Assembly: GCA_902779645.1 (NCBI GenBank)
Contig: CACZCH010000002.1
Location: forward strand, 79,772 to 143,771
Reading direction: 5' to 3'
DNA from: an uncultured bacterium
GTDB taxonomy: Bacteria > Cyanobacteriota > Vampirovibrionia > Gastranaerophilales > Gastranaerophilaceae
Length of the DNA: 64,000 nt
Positions 18,756-26,938 of the stretch are shown piece by piece. The position numbers and the translations under genes are program-made. Under the pieces are notes generated by a model. The model was given only the letters and a program-made list of their open reading frames with translations. It did no database searches and was not told the DNA's origin. The stretch's first letter is position 1. The number at the start of each line of letters is the position of its first letter.

Positions 18756-18929
18756 TTATACCTTGCGCTTACGAGCTGCTTCAGATTTGCGTTTTCTCTT
18801 TACGCTTGGCTTTTCATATCTTTCACGTTTTTTAACTTCAGATAAGATACCCGCTTTTTGAATTTTCTTTTTGAATCTTCTTAAAGCGCTTTCTATACTT
18901 TCGTTTTCGCCAACTTTAACTTCTGCCAT
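18756..18929 (-). CDS. rpsU: 30S ribosomal protein S21
   Basis: 57 residues that I translated by hand because the gene is very short. It begins [19 protein letters not shown] and ends in a lysine/arginine-rich tail ([14 protein letters not shown]), exactly the S21 pattern. S21 sits near the anti-Shine-Dalgarno end of 16S rRNA and helps initiation. AGGTGG, a strong ribosome binding site, precedes the ATG. Stand-alone gene with its own terminator. Confidence 0.96.
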   Translation of the reverse strand: MAEVKVGENESIESALRRFKKKIQKAGILSEVKKRERYEKPSVKRKRKSEAARKRKV

Positions 18930-19001
18930 TTATATTTTCACCACCTTTATAGCAATTGTGTAACCGCTATTATTGTAAAACAAGCATTTTTAAATTGCAA
19001 G

Positions 19002-19089
19002 CGGGGGTATATATAAGGGTGGGGGTAAATATAAAGAGGTAAATATCATGGGGTAAATATTAGAGGAGGGTAAATAATAGGATGTAAAT
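19002..19089 (+). repeat. Cluster of GGGGTAAATA-type repeats
   Basis: Two perfect copies (19022, 19050) and several near copies (GGGGGTATATA at 19003, GAGGTAAATA at 19036, AGGGTAAATA at 19066, GGATGTAAAT at 19080) lie within 90 bases in the same orientation, upstream of the coiled-coil gene. Spacing is irregular (roughly 14-18 bases). The rest of the 280-base gap holds the promoter-like elements listed separately. Confidence 0.7.
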
Positions 19090-19118
19090 GATTTATAATT
19101 GACTAATTATTAAATATT

Positions 19119-19185
19119 AAGTTTTGTAACAATTTTTATTATGTTTGAAATTTGGAAGTATTTATATACTTTATATATATGTAAG
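19119..19185 (+). promoter_or_regulatory. Promoter-like region with two elements repeated elsewhere in the window
   Basis: An 18-base element AAGTTTTGTAACAATTTT (19119-19136) recurs exactly on the other strand at 61719-61736, and a 20-base element around ACTTTATATATATGTAAG (19166-19185) recurs exactly on the other strand at 60580-60599. Both lie upstream of accessory genes, suggesting shared control. Confidence 0.5.
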
Positions 19186-19209
19186 ATAAAAAGATAGGAT
19201 ATTTCTAAA

Positions 19210-20370
19210 GTGAACACGTTTAATACCACATACAACTTTAACCAAGGAAATATGAACTTCGGACAAGCTCTAATGTACGGAGCATTCGGTTCATTGACCG
19301 GTGGTATGGGCTGCTTTGGCGGTGGTATGGGTATGATGAATCCTATGGGTATGGGCGGAAGCTTATTCTCTATGATGGGTTGCGGACTCGGTAATATGTA
19401 CGGTACTCCCGCAAGTTTCTTTGGTATGGGCGGTTACGGCTGCGGAATATCCGATTCTCAATACGTTGGAACTTTAGCCAGTATGATGGGTAGTGGCCTA
19501 TTAATCGGCGGAATAACTCAAGCAATAAGAAATCACAAAGCAGCTAAAGCAGAAGCACAATCAAAAATCAATAACGCAAAAGATGACGTAAGTACTTTAA
19601 CTAGTGAAATTAATGCTTTAGAAAAAGAAAATACAGAATTGGCTAATCCAATATCTGTTGATGGAAAAGTTTCTGCAGCAGCAACAAAAGCTTGTCCAAC
19701 AGAAGCAAAAGCATATACAGCAGCAAAAACTGCTCTAGATAATTTTGATAAGAAAGATTTATCTACATTCACAAATGCTACAATTACAAGCTTGGAAAAT
19801 GAGCTTGCTGAACTAAAAAAAGACCCTACTGCTAACACAGAAAAAATTAAACAAAAAGAAACAGAAATTGAAAATGCAAGAATTGCAGAGAAAGAAGAAC
19901 AAAAAAAAGCATATAAAACAAAAGTCGACACTGCAATGGCAGATTTAGATACTGCAATTCAGGGAAAAATACAAGAAAATAAAGATGAAATAGCAGCAAA
20001 AAAAGCCAAAAGAGATGAAGCACAAAAAATATTAGATGATATTGCAGTAGCCGAACGAGCAAAACTAAATAATAAAAATGCTAAACTTGAAGCTGAATGC
20101 GACGGTAACGGCGCTGACCGTGTTGATGAAAATACTGCATTTAATCAACAAATGTCCTATAAAGCAAAATTTAATTATGCTTATGAGCAGTTCAAAAAAG
20201 ATCATTCAAAAACAAGCTTTAGTGAATTGAAGAATGCATATAACAATTTAGTTACAAATACCCCACAGGCAGAACAATCAAGCCTTAAGAGTTATACAAA
20301 ATTAATGGAACATATTTTAAAACAACACAAAGACGAATTTGAAGAATCAAACATTCAATGGGCTAAGTAA
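19210..20370 (+). CDS. Uncharacterised coiled-coil protein with Gly/Met-rich N-terminus
   Basis: 386 residues. Residues about 15-105 are rich in Gly, Met, Phe and Tyr with repeated GMG/GGMG units and one membrane-compatible stretch (LASMMGSGLLIGGITQAI); residues about 107-300 form a long Lys/Glu/Ala coiled coil; the C-terminal 80 residues look globular and helical. No known domain. The start is a GTG with weak AGGAT upstream; an ATG at 19252 with AAGGA is a possible alternative. The T-rich repeat of TATTTACCCC follows the stop (20396, 20516). No terminator hairpin is obvious. Confidence 0.65.
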   Translation: MNTFNTTYNFNQGNMNFGQALMYGAFGSLTGGMGCFGGGMGMMNPMGMGGSLFSMMGCGLGNMYGTPASFFGMGGYGCGISDSQYVGTLASMMGSGLLIGGITQAIRNHKAAKAEAQSKINNAKDDVSTLTSEINALEKENTELANPISVDGKVSAAATKACPTEAKAYTAAKTALDNFDKKDLSTFTNATITSLENELAELKKDPTANTEKIKQKETEIENARIAEKEEQKKAYKTKVDTAMADLDTAIQGKIQENKDEIAAKKAKRDEAQKILDDIAVAERAKLNNKNAKLEAECDGNGADRVDENTAFNQQMSYKAKFNYAYEQFKKDHSKTSFSELKNAYNNLVTNTPQAEQSSLKSYTKLMEHILKQHKDEFEESNIQWAK

Positions 20371-20540
20371 AAAATCCTAAAAAATTTAGAATATATATTT
20401 ACCCCAATTTTAATAATCCCCATCTTACATCTTACAATTTTTACTCACCGCAGATATGATTATATTTGCGGTTTTTATTTTCCCACTCCACGGGAGAGGG
20501 TGTATATTTATAATATATTTACCCCTTTACCCCTTTACCA

Positions 20541-21197
20541 CTATGTATTATATATTCTGTCGCCGGCATCACCCATTCCGGGGACGATATATCCGCGTTC
20601 ATTTAGGTGAGAGTCAACTGATGCAACTATGATTTTTACATCAGGGAATTCATTGAATACTGCTTCTACACCAACAGGAGCTGATATCATACAAACACAA
20701 CAAATATTTTCTTGGGGAATACCTTTTGAAACATAAAGTCTTATAGCTTCTTTTAAAGAATTACCTGTTGCAAGCATTGGGTCAGTTATAAATACATAAT
20801 ACTTTGAAGGATTGCTTACAGGCATAGGCACTTTATTATAGTACCAAACCGGTCTCAGTGTCTTTTCGTCTCTGTACATACCGATATGTCTGATTGTAGC
20901 CTGCGGGAGAATATCTACTGCTTCATCGGTAAAAATTAATCCTGCACGGAGAATCGGAGATATTATGATTGTTATATCATCATTAATGGTTTGAGTTTTG
21001 CATTTAGCGACAGGAGTTTCGATTTCAACTTCTTTCTGCGGAAGGTTTTTGGTTGCTTCGTAGAGTAAAATACGGGTAAGTTTTCTTGCTGCAAGTCTTA
21101 CTCCTTGTGTATCTGTTTCTTTGTCTCTAATAGTACATAAACTTTGATTAACAATAGGATTAGAAACTATTGTCAGATTCTTGTTTTTGTTTTGCAT
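20541..21197 (-). CDS. upp: Uracil phosphoribosyltransferase
   Basis: 218 residues. The PRPP-binding loop is DPMLATGNSLKEA and the C-terminal uracil pocket GYIVPGMGDAGDR is the UPRT hallmark. It converts uracil and PRPP to UMP (pyrimidine salvage). The start ATG 21197 has GGGAGA 9 bases before it, inside the end of the MCE gene, giving an unusual 38-base overlap with that gene. Confidence 0.95.
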   Translation of the reverse strand: MQNKNKNLTIVSNPIVNQSLCTIRDKETDTQGVRLAARKLTRILLYEATKNLPQKEVEIETPVAKCKTQTINDDITIIISPILRAGLIFTDEAVDILPQATIRHIGMYRDEKTLRPVWYYNKVPMPVSNPSKYYVFITDPMLATGNSLKEAIRLYVSKGIPQENICCVCMISAPVGVEAVFNEFPDVKIIVASVDSHLNERGYIVPGMGDAGDRIYNT

Positions 21198-21822
21198 CGA
21201 GTTTTCTCCCTAAATCATCAACACGTTTTTGTTGTATATCAATTATATTATCTGCATATTTCAAAAATTCTTTTGGGTCTTTCAGCTCTTTACCTGCTTC
21301 GGGAAAATCAATTTCACTTAGTTTAGCTCCAAATCTTGAAGATACGCTAATAATATTTCCGATTTTCTTAAACATTTCATTTAATAATCCTGTTGCATCG
21401 CTTAAACGTTTTGGCGGATTTACACTAATAAGAGGAACTGAAGAATCAACATAAGTATTTTTATCTGGCACATACAGTTCCAGTGACTTAGAGCCTGCCA
21501 TTCCATTAAATTCAACTGTTACCTGTGTTCCTTGTGGAATCTTAACAGTTTCATCTGTTATTACAAAACACACAAATAGCTCATCTTTTATTGGTTTAAT
21601 TTTAGTTATATGACCAACTTCAACTCCCATTACACGAACGGGAGAACCTACAATTAAACCATCTACATCAGGCATAAATATATCATATTCGTCTTCATTA
21701 TGAACAACACCAATTCGAGAGAAAAAGAACATCATGGCAAAAACTAACAGTACTAAAAGCCAAATTAAAAGTTCTCCGCTGTGATTAATATATAAAAGAT
21801 TTTTTTCTTTATCCTCTGCCAT
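21160..21822 (-). CDS. Orphan MCE-domain protein
   Basis: 220 residues: N-terminal cytoplasmic stretch, one membrane helix (about 15-33, LLIWLLVLLVFAMMFFFS), then one MCE domain ('F.PDVDGLIVGSPVRVMGVEVGHITKI') and a C-terminal helix. It resembles MlaD but is only half the length of the MlaD-like protein at 6.6 kb and has no permease or ATPase beside it. It may join the MlaEF-type core encoded at 8-9.5 kb. It overlaps upp by 38 bases and follows the lipoprotein gene by 44 bases. Confidence 0.8.
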   Translation of the reverse strand: MAEDKEKNLLYINHSGELLIWLLVLLVFAMMFFFSRIGVVHNEDEYDIFMPDVDGLIVGSPVRVMGVEVGHITKIKPIKDELFVCFVITDETVKIPQGTQVTVEFNGMAGSKSLELYVPDKNTYVDSSVPLISVNPPKRLSDATGLLNEMFKKIGNIISVSSRFGAKLSEIDFPEAGKELKDPKEFLKYADNIIDIQQKRVDDLGRKLDAKQKQESDNSF

Positions 21823-21866
21823 ATTAAAACTATTATATAATATTTTTTTATTATTTTACAAATAAA

Positions 21867-22295
21867 TTATTGTACATAAAAGAAATTTAGAGCAAGCGGA
21901 TGCGTAAAATCATCATGAGAAAATACCTGCATTACATATTTACCTTTTTGCCAGAATGTAAAATAATCAGTATAATAATACCTTTCATCTTTCATAAGTC
22001 TTATATCTTTTGTTCTGACAACATCTTCCCCGCCAAGAAGTCCTTTATCTGTAAGAGTGAAAACTTGAACACGTATCAAATCATTTTCCATCTGTTTTGG
22101 CGCGATAAATAAGTAATAAACTATGTCCCCTTCTCTAAAAACCTTTTGATCATGCAACGCATTATTTTGAGTAATAGGAGATGAATTAAACAATATCACC
22201 CCGCGCTCAAATGTACATGCAGAAAGCATAACAATAACTGATAGCAAAAAAATACCGAATAGTTTTTTTATAATATACCTCTTTTTACCCTTCAA
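21867..22295 (-). CDS. Putative lipoprotein
   Basis: 142 residues. A basic start, hydrophobic core and lipobox V-M-L-S-A-C (Cys27) predict lipidation. The rest is beta-rich with 'F.EGDIVYYLF', 'Q.F....DFTHPLALNFFYVQ'; I do not recognise a domain. Its start overlaps the end of the TPR gene by 11 bases, and the MCE gene follows, so TPR protein, lipoprotein, MCE and upp form one minus-strand operon; an envelope role for the first three is a reasonable guess. Confidence 0.7.
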   Translation of the reverse strand: MKGKKRYIIKKLFGIFLLSVIVMLSACTFERGVILFNSSPITQNNALHDQKVFREGDIVYYLFIAPKQMENDLIRVQVFTLTDKGLLGGEDVVRTKDIRLMKDERYYYTDYFTFWQKGKYVMQVFSHDDFTHPLALNFFYVQ

Positions 22296-24333
22296 GAGCC
22301 TTAATTTTCTGCTGAACGGAATTTATCATTTTTTCATCATGCTCAATTCCTGTATACAAATAATAGTATTCAAGAGCTTTACTAGTATCGCCTTTTTGTT
22401 CATAAGCCATACCTAAAGAATAGTAAGCATAAGGATAATCCGGCGTTAACTGTATAACGCGTTCAAAACATTTTATAGCATCATCATAATTCTTTTGATT
22501 TGCATAAACTAACCCTTTATTAAAATATGCATCCGAATTATCTTTATCAATTGTTAAAAGCTTGTCATAAAAACTTAGAGCTTTTGTATTGTTTCCTGTG
22601 AGCTTATATATATTGGCAATCTTAAGAAGCGTATATTTATCCTGCGGAGCATAAATTACAGCTTTTGTGTATGAATCCAAGGCTTCATTATACCTTTGCT
22701 TTTTATATGCATCATCACCGTTTTTAACAAGATTCTCATAAGTCATTGTCTTTTCAGTGCTAGTTAGTTCTGTGTGTTGCGAAGCATCTGTATCAGGTGT
22801 ATTAATTACTGCAATATCATTTACCTTCAAGTTTTCAGCTTGAGCTTTTGCTTGCGCCATTTTGTGATTATCCATAAACATAGATAACGCAGTATTGTAC
22901 TCCAAATTTGCAGGAGCTAGTGATACAGCCTTTCTGTAATTTTCAAGTGCTTGTTCAAAACAGCCCATTTTGTCATTTGCCTGTGCATATCCAAAATATG
23001 CGGAAGGTTCTTTAGGATTAAGTTCTATTGCATCTTCAAAATACAATATAGCCTGTCCGTAATCTTTTTTATCATACAAGTCATAAGCATAAGCTATTGT
23101 TGCAGAAGCAAGGTTATTTTGTAATCTTTCATTAGGCTTTTTATCTAACAATTGTTTATAAAGTTCAATTGCAGCTACGTAGTTATTCATTGCATGAAGC
23201 GTCAAAGCCTTATTTGCAAGAAGTTCATAGTTATCAGGCTCACTCACTAATACCATATTGTAGAATTTTATTGCATTTATATAATCCTGTTTTTGGTGAT
23301 AGCAAAGTGCAAGTTCTTTTTTTATGTCATTATCAGAAGAATCAAGCGTATATGCTTTTTCTATGTTAAATAAAGCTAAATCTATATCATTTTGTCTTTT
23401 ATAAACTAATCCTAAGTTTTTGTATGCATTAGCATCATTTGGAAACGCTTTTAAATATGTTTTATATTGCTCAATAGCTTCGGCATTCTTGCCCATATTG
23501 CCCAGTAAATTTGCATAGTCAAACCTCAAAGCTGTAAGCTCCGGATTTAAAGCAAAAGTTTTTGCATACAGTTCAAATGCTTTATCATTCTCCCCTAAAT
23601 ACTGATAAGATAGCGCAAGTTTAGCTAAAACAAGCTCATCATCTTTATTATCTTCCAATGCTTTTGTTAACATTTCACTTGCAGGCTTGTACTGTTTAGT
23701 ATCAAATAATGCCATGCCGTAATGAGTATAATCCTTAAATGCAGAGGGATATTTTTTATACAATGCTCCATATATATCGCATGCTTTGTCGGGCTGACCT
23801 GATGCATAATAGACATTAGCAAGGTTTTCACTGGCTTCTAAATGTTCAGGATAAGCATTCAAAAACGTAGTATAATACTCTATTGCATTTTTGTAATTTT
23901 TTCTGAAATATTCAATATTCGCTAAATTTAAATAATTGTATTTGTATTCGGGATAAATTTGCTGGGCCTGCATAAAAGAATTATAAGCATTCTCATAATC
24001 ACCCATTGTTTGAAGAATATTACCTATGCTTATATAAATAAAAGCATCATTTGGTCTTAATTTAACAGCTTTTTTGTATGCACCCAATGCTTCTTCATAA
24101 TTACCCGCGTCTGCATACAGCCCTGCAATTTTTGTATATAACATTGCATCATCACCGCTTATATTTAAAGCTTTTTGAATAACACTAATAGCAGTGGCAT
24201 AATCACCTTTATATTCATAATTGCATGCTTCCTGATACAAAGCATGTGCTTCTTTTGTCATCTTTGCTTCAACAGAAGAAGATGCAATAAACAATACAAT
24301 CCCAAGTAACGATACAAAAAGTTTCTTATTCAT
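22285..24333 (-). CDS. Exported multi-TPR protein
   Basis: About 682 residues from ATG 24333 (GAGGG upstream), which leaves a clean Sec signal peptide (MNKKLFVSLLGIVLFIASSS...AKA-like end). The longer frame starting at 24408 would bury it. About sixteen tetratricopeptide repeats (e.g. 'A..LYADAGNYEEALGAYKKAVKLRPNDAF') cover nearly the whole protein, interrupted by a linker around residues 500-545. TPRs are protein-protein scaffolds. Operon with a lipoprotein and an MCE protein suggests cell-envelope assembly, but no specific role can be read. Confidence 0.85.
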   Translation of the reverse strand: MNKKLFVSLLGIVLFIASSSVEAKMTKEAHALYQEACNYEYKGDYATAISVIQKALNISGDDAMLYTKIAGLYADAGNYEEALGAYKKAVKLRPNDAFIYISIGNILQTMGDYENAYNSFMQAQQIYPEYKYNYLNLANIEYFRKNYKNAIEYYTTFLNAYPEHLEASENLANVYYASGQPDKACDIYGALYKKYPSAFKDYTHYGMALFDTKQYKPASEMLTKALEDNKDDELVLAKLALSYQYLGENDKAFELYAKTFALNPELTALRFDYANLLGNMGKNAEAIEQYKTYLKAFPNDANAYKNLGLVYKRQNDIDLALFNIEKAYTLDSSDNDIKKELALCYHQKQDYINAIKFYNMVLVSEPDNYELLANKALTLHAMNNYVAAIELYKQLLDKKPNERLQNNLASATIAYAYDLYDKKDYGQAILYFEDAIELNPKEPSAYFGYAQANDKMGCFEQALENYRKAVSLAPANLEYNTALSMFMDNHKMAQAKAQAENLKVNDIAVINTPDTDASQHTELTSTEKTMTYENLVKNGDDAYKKQRYNEALDSYTKAVIYAPQDKYTLLKIANIYKLTGNNTKALSFYDKLLTIDKDNSDAYFNKGLVYANQKNYDDAIKCFERVIQLTPDYPYAYYSLGMAYEQKGDTSKALEYYYLYTGIEHDEKMINSVQQKIKALEG

Positions 24334-24398
24334 ATATATAGCCCTCAGCAATATTGTATCAAAAAGGGGGTAAATATACAACAAAAATTCTATAAACA

Positions 24399-24423
24399 AA
24401 AAAGCCACTCAATACAGAATGGC
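24399..24423 (-). terminator. Intrinsic terminator after the NPF-repeat gene
   Basis: Minus-strand GCCATTC-TGTATT-GAGTGGC followed by TTTTTT. It separates the small NPF gene from the TPR operon. Confidence 0.75.
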
Positions 24424-24462
24424 TCATAATTTTGGGGTTTATGTATAAGTATATTTTTGAGT

Positions 24463-24708
24463 CTAGACTTCAATAAATAATCTGCGTCCAACAATGTTTG
24501 GCTGATTGTTGTAATAGCCTGCAAAATATCCCCCTGAAACAGGGCGATTCTGACCATAAAACTCAAACGGATTTGAATTATGAGCAGATACAAACGGATT
24601 ACCTGATGCCGATGCAAAAGGATTTGTACCAGCTCTTTTTACGGTTGGAGTCTGCACCATCGCTGATGGTGATAAAACATTTGCTAATAATTTAATAATT
24701 CCTGCCAT
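24463..24708 (-). CDS. Small protein with three NPF motifs
   Basis: 81 residues. Residues about 28-50 carry three Asn-Pro-Phe tripeptides (TNPFASASGNPFVSAHNSNPF), followed by a Tyr/Gly/Asn-rich stretch. No signal peptide, domain or hydrophobic helix; probably unstructured. It has its own FliA-like promoter (24766-24792) and terminator, so it is a genuine transcription unit. NPF is the ligand of eukaryotic EH domains; whether that matters here is unknown. Confidence 0.6.
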   Translation of the reverse strand: MAGIIKLLANVLSPSAMVQTPTVKRAGTNPFASASGNPFVSAHNSNPFEFYGQNRPVSGGYFAGYYNNQPNIVGRRLFIEV

Positions 24709-24765
24709 ATTAGTTAAACCTTTCTTGGTTAACTCTTAATAATTTTTCATCAAAAGTCAATATTT

Positions 24766-24792
24766 TTATCGGCATAAATAAAAATAACTTTA
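24766..24792 (-). promoter_or_regulatory. FliA/sigma-28-type promoter
   Basis: On the minus strand TAAAGTTA, exactly 11 bases, GCCGATAA: 15 of 16 positions of the flagellar/group-3 sigma consensus (TAAAGTTT-N11-GCCGATAA). It ends 58 bases before the ATG of the NPF-repeat protein. Confidence 0.7.
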
Positions 24793-24890
24793 TAAAAATC
24801 CATAAAATCTCATACGTATGTACGAAAAAGGAATATATTAAACCCTAGATGTTGACATAAGAATATGTTTACTATAAGATTATTTTTGTT

Positions 24891-24962
24891 GCCGGTATAG
24901 CTCAACGGTAGAGCAACGGTTTTGTAAACCGTAGGTTGTAGGTTCGATTCCTATTACCGGCT
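24891..24962 (+). tRNA. tRNA-Thr (anticodon TGT)
   Basis: 72 bases folding as a full cloverleaf: acceptor GCCGGTA/TACCGGC, D stem GCTC/GAGC, anticodon loop TTTGTAA, T loop TTCGATT. Discriminator is T and CCA is not encoded. Confidence 0.95.
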
Positions 24963-25013
24963 TTTTTATATATGATGGGTAAAAGCCTTAGTGGCAAAAA
25001 CTCCCGAGAACTT

Positions 25014-25085
25014 GCCTTTGTGGCGCAGGGGTAGCGCACTCCCTTGGTAAGGGAGAGGCCACGGGTTCAAATCCCGTCAAAGGCA
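25014..25085 (+). tRNA. tRNA-Thr (anticodon GGT)
   Basis: 72 bases: acceptor GCCTTTG/CAAAGGC, D stem GCGC/GCGC, anticodon stem CTCCC/GGGAG around TTGGTAA, T arm ACGGG-TTCAAAT-CCCGT, discriminator A. CCA not encoded. Confidence 0.95.
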
Positions 25086-25095
25086 AATTTAAAAT

Positions 25096-25131
25096 AAACA
25101 GTCATTCTGAGCAGAAGCGAAGAATCTCAAA
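25096..25131 (+). repeat. REP-like segment between tRNA genes
   Basis: The stretch ACAGTCATTCTGAGC followed by AGAAGCGAAGAATCTC resembles an interspersed element known from many bacterial genomes; only one copy is visible in this window. Confidence 0.35.
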
Positions 25132-25148
25132 AATTAACAACTGAATAT

Positions 25149-25235
<87 letters not shown>

Positions 25236-25240
25236 TTTAA

Positions 25241-25266
25241 AAGACTTCTTCGGAGGTCTTTTTTTA
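25241..25266 (+). terminator. Terminator of the tRNA cluster
   Basis: AAGACTTC-TTCG-GAGGTCTT with a UUCG tetraloop and a T run. Confidence 0.9.
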
Positions 25267-25373
25267 TTGCAGGGGTGATTCTCACGCATCAAGCTTAGTT
25301 TGATGGGTTCTCACATCTGTATTTTTTTGAGTAGTTTGATTATTTCAGTTAGTTTGATTCTTTTTACCTTTTA

Positions 25374-25510
25374 ATAGGACTTTTGGTTGGAATAGGTAAA
25401 TTAAACATAGTAGGTAAAAGTGCCAAGTTTAGTAAGTTTTAGCAACTTTATGAGTTCGGAAATAGCTTGAGTTTAAAAGTCCAAAATGTCCGATTTTGGT
25501 AACAAAAATG
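25374..25510 (+). repeat. Left copy of a diverged direct repeat bracketing the RAYT cassette
   Basis: Reads AGGACTTTTGGTTGGAATAGGTAAAT ... and ends with a 21-base block (25484-25504) that recurs exactly at 26918-26938 in the same orientation; intermediate blocks (CCAA.TTTAGTAA.T.TTAGC) also align. The remaining noncoding DNA of 25267-25618 is AT-rich; I see no gene in it. Confidence 0.6.
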
Positions 25511-25618
25511 TCTTATTTTTGCAGCATTTTTGCACTTATTTGCACACAAAAGTTATTGTTAGGTTTCTAAATTAAACAAAAAAATAGATAATTTATTTTT
25601 TGTGCAAATATTGCACGT

Positions 25619-26050
25619 TTACTTCCAAATTTGCCACCATTTCTTATTTTTTACAACAGTTTCAGATTCATTAGATATTATAGCATCTGCTATTCTTAAT
25701 GCTTCTTCAATTTTTTTCATTTTTATATCTCTTTCACAAGATAACTTTTCAAATAATTGATAAAACTCGTGTGATGAAAAGTTTTCGATTTCTGATATAC
25801 TAAATTGAGGTAAACGAATTCCAATATTAGAATTACTTTTCTTCTTCATCACTTCTAAATCTATTGTTCTCCCATTTAAACATGATGCATATATATCTCT
25901 ATCCAAGTAATTCATACCTGAAACAAACTTTTGGACTTCTTTATTTTTCACAAATTTGAGTAATACATCAGCATTCCATTCTAATTCAGGCTTATTTATT
26001 TTTAGTGCTGTAAAGCTGAGATTATTATTCTGAACTCTTTGTACTTGCAT
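25619..26050 (-). CDS. Uncharacterised protein with N-terminal FTAL motif
   Basis: 143 residues. Begins MQVQRVQNNNLSFTALKINKP, where F13-T-A-L fits the shared N-terminal motif. The body is charged and helical, ending in KKWWQIWK. No domain, signal peptide or membrane helix recognised. It lies inside the direct-repeat cassette with the transposase; a degenerate GGGGTAAAT copy (26073) sits about 20 bases ahead of the start, just before the AAAGGG binding site. Confidence 0.6.
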   Translation of the reverse strand: MQVQRVQNNNLSFTALKINKPELEWNADVLLKFVKNKEVQKFVSGMNYLDRDIYASCLNGRTIDLEVMKKKSNSNIGIRLPQFSISEIENFSSHEFYQLFEKLSCERDIKMKKIEEALRIADAIISNESETVVKNKKWWQIWK

Positions 26051-26156
26051 TTCATATCCCTTTCTAGTTTAAATTTACCCCTGCTATATCATACTATAAA
26101 ACCCGTAAAAATAAAATTTGCTAGCTGATTTGCGGACGGATTAAACGTAGCAGTGC

Positions 26157-26182
26157 GTAGGGTAGACTTTAGTCTACCAATA
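26157..26182 (+). repeat. RAYT-flanking palindrome (left)
   Basis: 26 bases that recur as an exact inverted copy at 26729-26754. The core GGTAGAC-TTTA-GTCTACC is itself a hairpin, the form expected for REP/BIME sequences bound by the neighbouring transposase. Confidence 0.8.
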
Positions 26183-26191
26183 CTATAATTT

Positions 26192-26713
26192 TTATTCCAA
26201 ATCCATATTCAAAATACCATTCTTATCATCAAAATTACACCAATTTTCCTGATAAAATCCTTGTTTTACAAATTTTTTAAAAGAAGAAAATTCCCAATCT
26301 TTTGGTGAAATATTTAAATGTTTCACGGAATTGTAATGGATATAGTCCAAATGTTTGTTAAAATCTATATCATCTCTAATAATATGGTCATAATATTTTC
26401 TTTGCCAAATTCCTTTTTCACGTCTATGAAGCTGATTTTGTGTTTGATTCATGTTCTTTGGCAATAATCTTGAAAAATTTGATTTTAATGATGATATTAT
26501 TTTAGAATAGTCAGAAGCTTTGTCAGTTTGTATCAAAATATGTAAATGGTCAGGTAAAACAATGCCTGCAATAATTTCATAATTATATTTAATATTCTTG
26601 ATGGATTGTCTTAATAACTCGATATTTCTTACCAAAATTTGTTGACGATTATAAGTAACAATCGTAATAAACACAATATTTTTATCTTGATAATATCGTT
26701 TGAAATTTGACAT
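26192..26713 (-). mobile_element. REP-associated tyrosine transposase (RAYT, Y1/IS200-like)
   Basis: 173 residues from ATG 26713; the open frame continues upstream to 26860 but that extension runs through the palindrome. The HUH motif D-H-L-H-I-L-I-Q and the catalytic tyrosine in YIHYNSVKH are present with the usual 'W.R.YYDHIIRD' between them. RAYTs are single-copy, IS200-related nucleases that process REP palindromes. Matching palindromes lie 10 bases after the stop and 16 bases before the start, so gene and substrate look intact. Confidence 0.9.
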
Positions 26714-26728
26714 ATAACTATAATAAAG

Positions 26729-26754
26729 TATTGGTAGACTAAAGTCTACCCTAC
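26729..26754 (+). repeat. RAYT-flanking palindrome (right)
   Basis: Exact inverted copy of 26157-26182, core GGTAGAC-TAAA-GTCTACC. Confidence 0.8.
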
Positions 26755-26772
26755 TTTTGAAATTATCAAAAT

Positions 26773-26801
26773 CTCTGTTCTTTCTTCTCAAACCGACTGT
26801 T
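26773..26801 (-). repeat. 29-base repeat shared with 39009-39037
   Basis: The reverse complement (AACAGTCGGTTTGAGAAG...) is identical over 29 bases to 39009-39037, where a degenerate GTAGA...TCTAC palindrome lies about 25 bases away on the opposite side, as if part of the RAYT end was copied or left behind there. Confidence 0.75.
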
Positions 26802-26809
26802 CTTGTACA

Positions 26810-26938
26810 CAGGACATATGGTCGGAAGGGGTAAATATTTTTAATTGGCAAGATAGCCAATTTTAGTAAATATTAGCGATTTTGTTAGGTCAGAAGTTGG
26901 TTGAGTAAAAATGTCCGAAATGTCCGATTTTGGTAACA
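26810..26938 (+). repeat. Right copy of the direct repeat bracketing the RAYT cassette
   Basis: AGGACATATGGTCGGAAGGGGTAAATA... aligned along its length with 25374-25510. It ends flush with the stop codon of the MFS gene. The 18 bases 26820-26837 also occur inverted at 41797-41814. Confidence 0.6.

Noticed and set aside
19002-19089. CRISPR array
   Set aside because: Units are 10 bases with irregular spacing of 4-8 bases and no 25-40-base spacers; no cas genes in the window.
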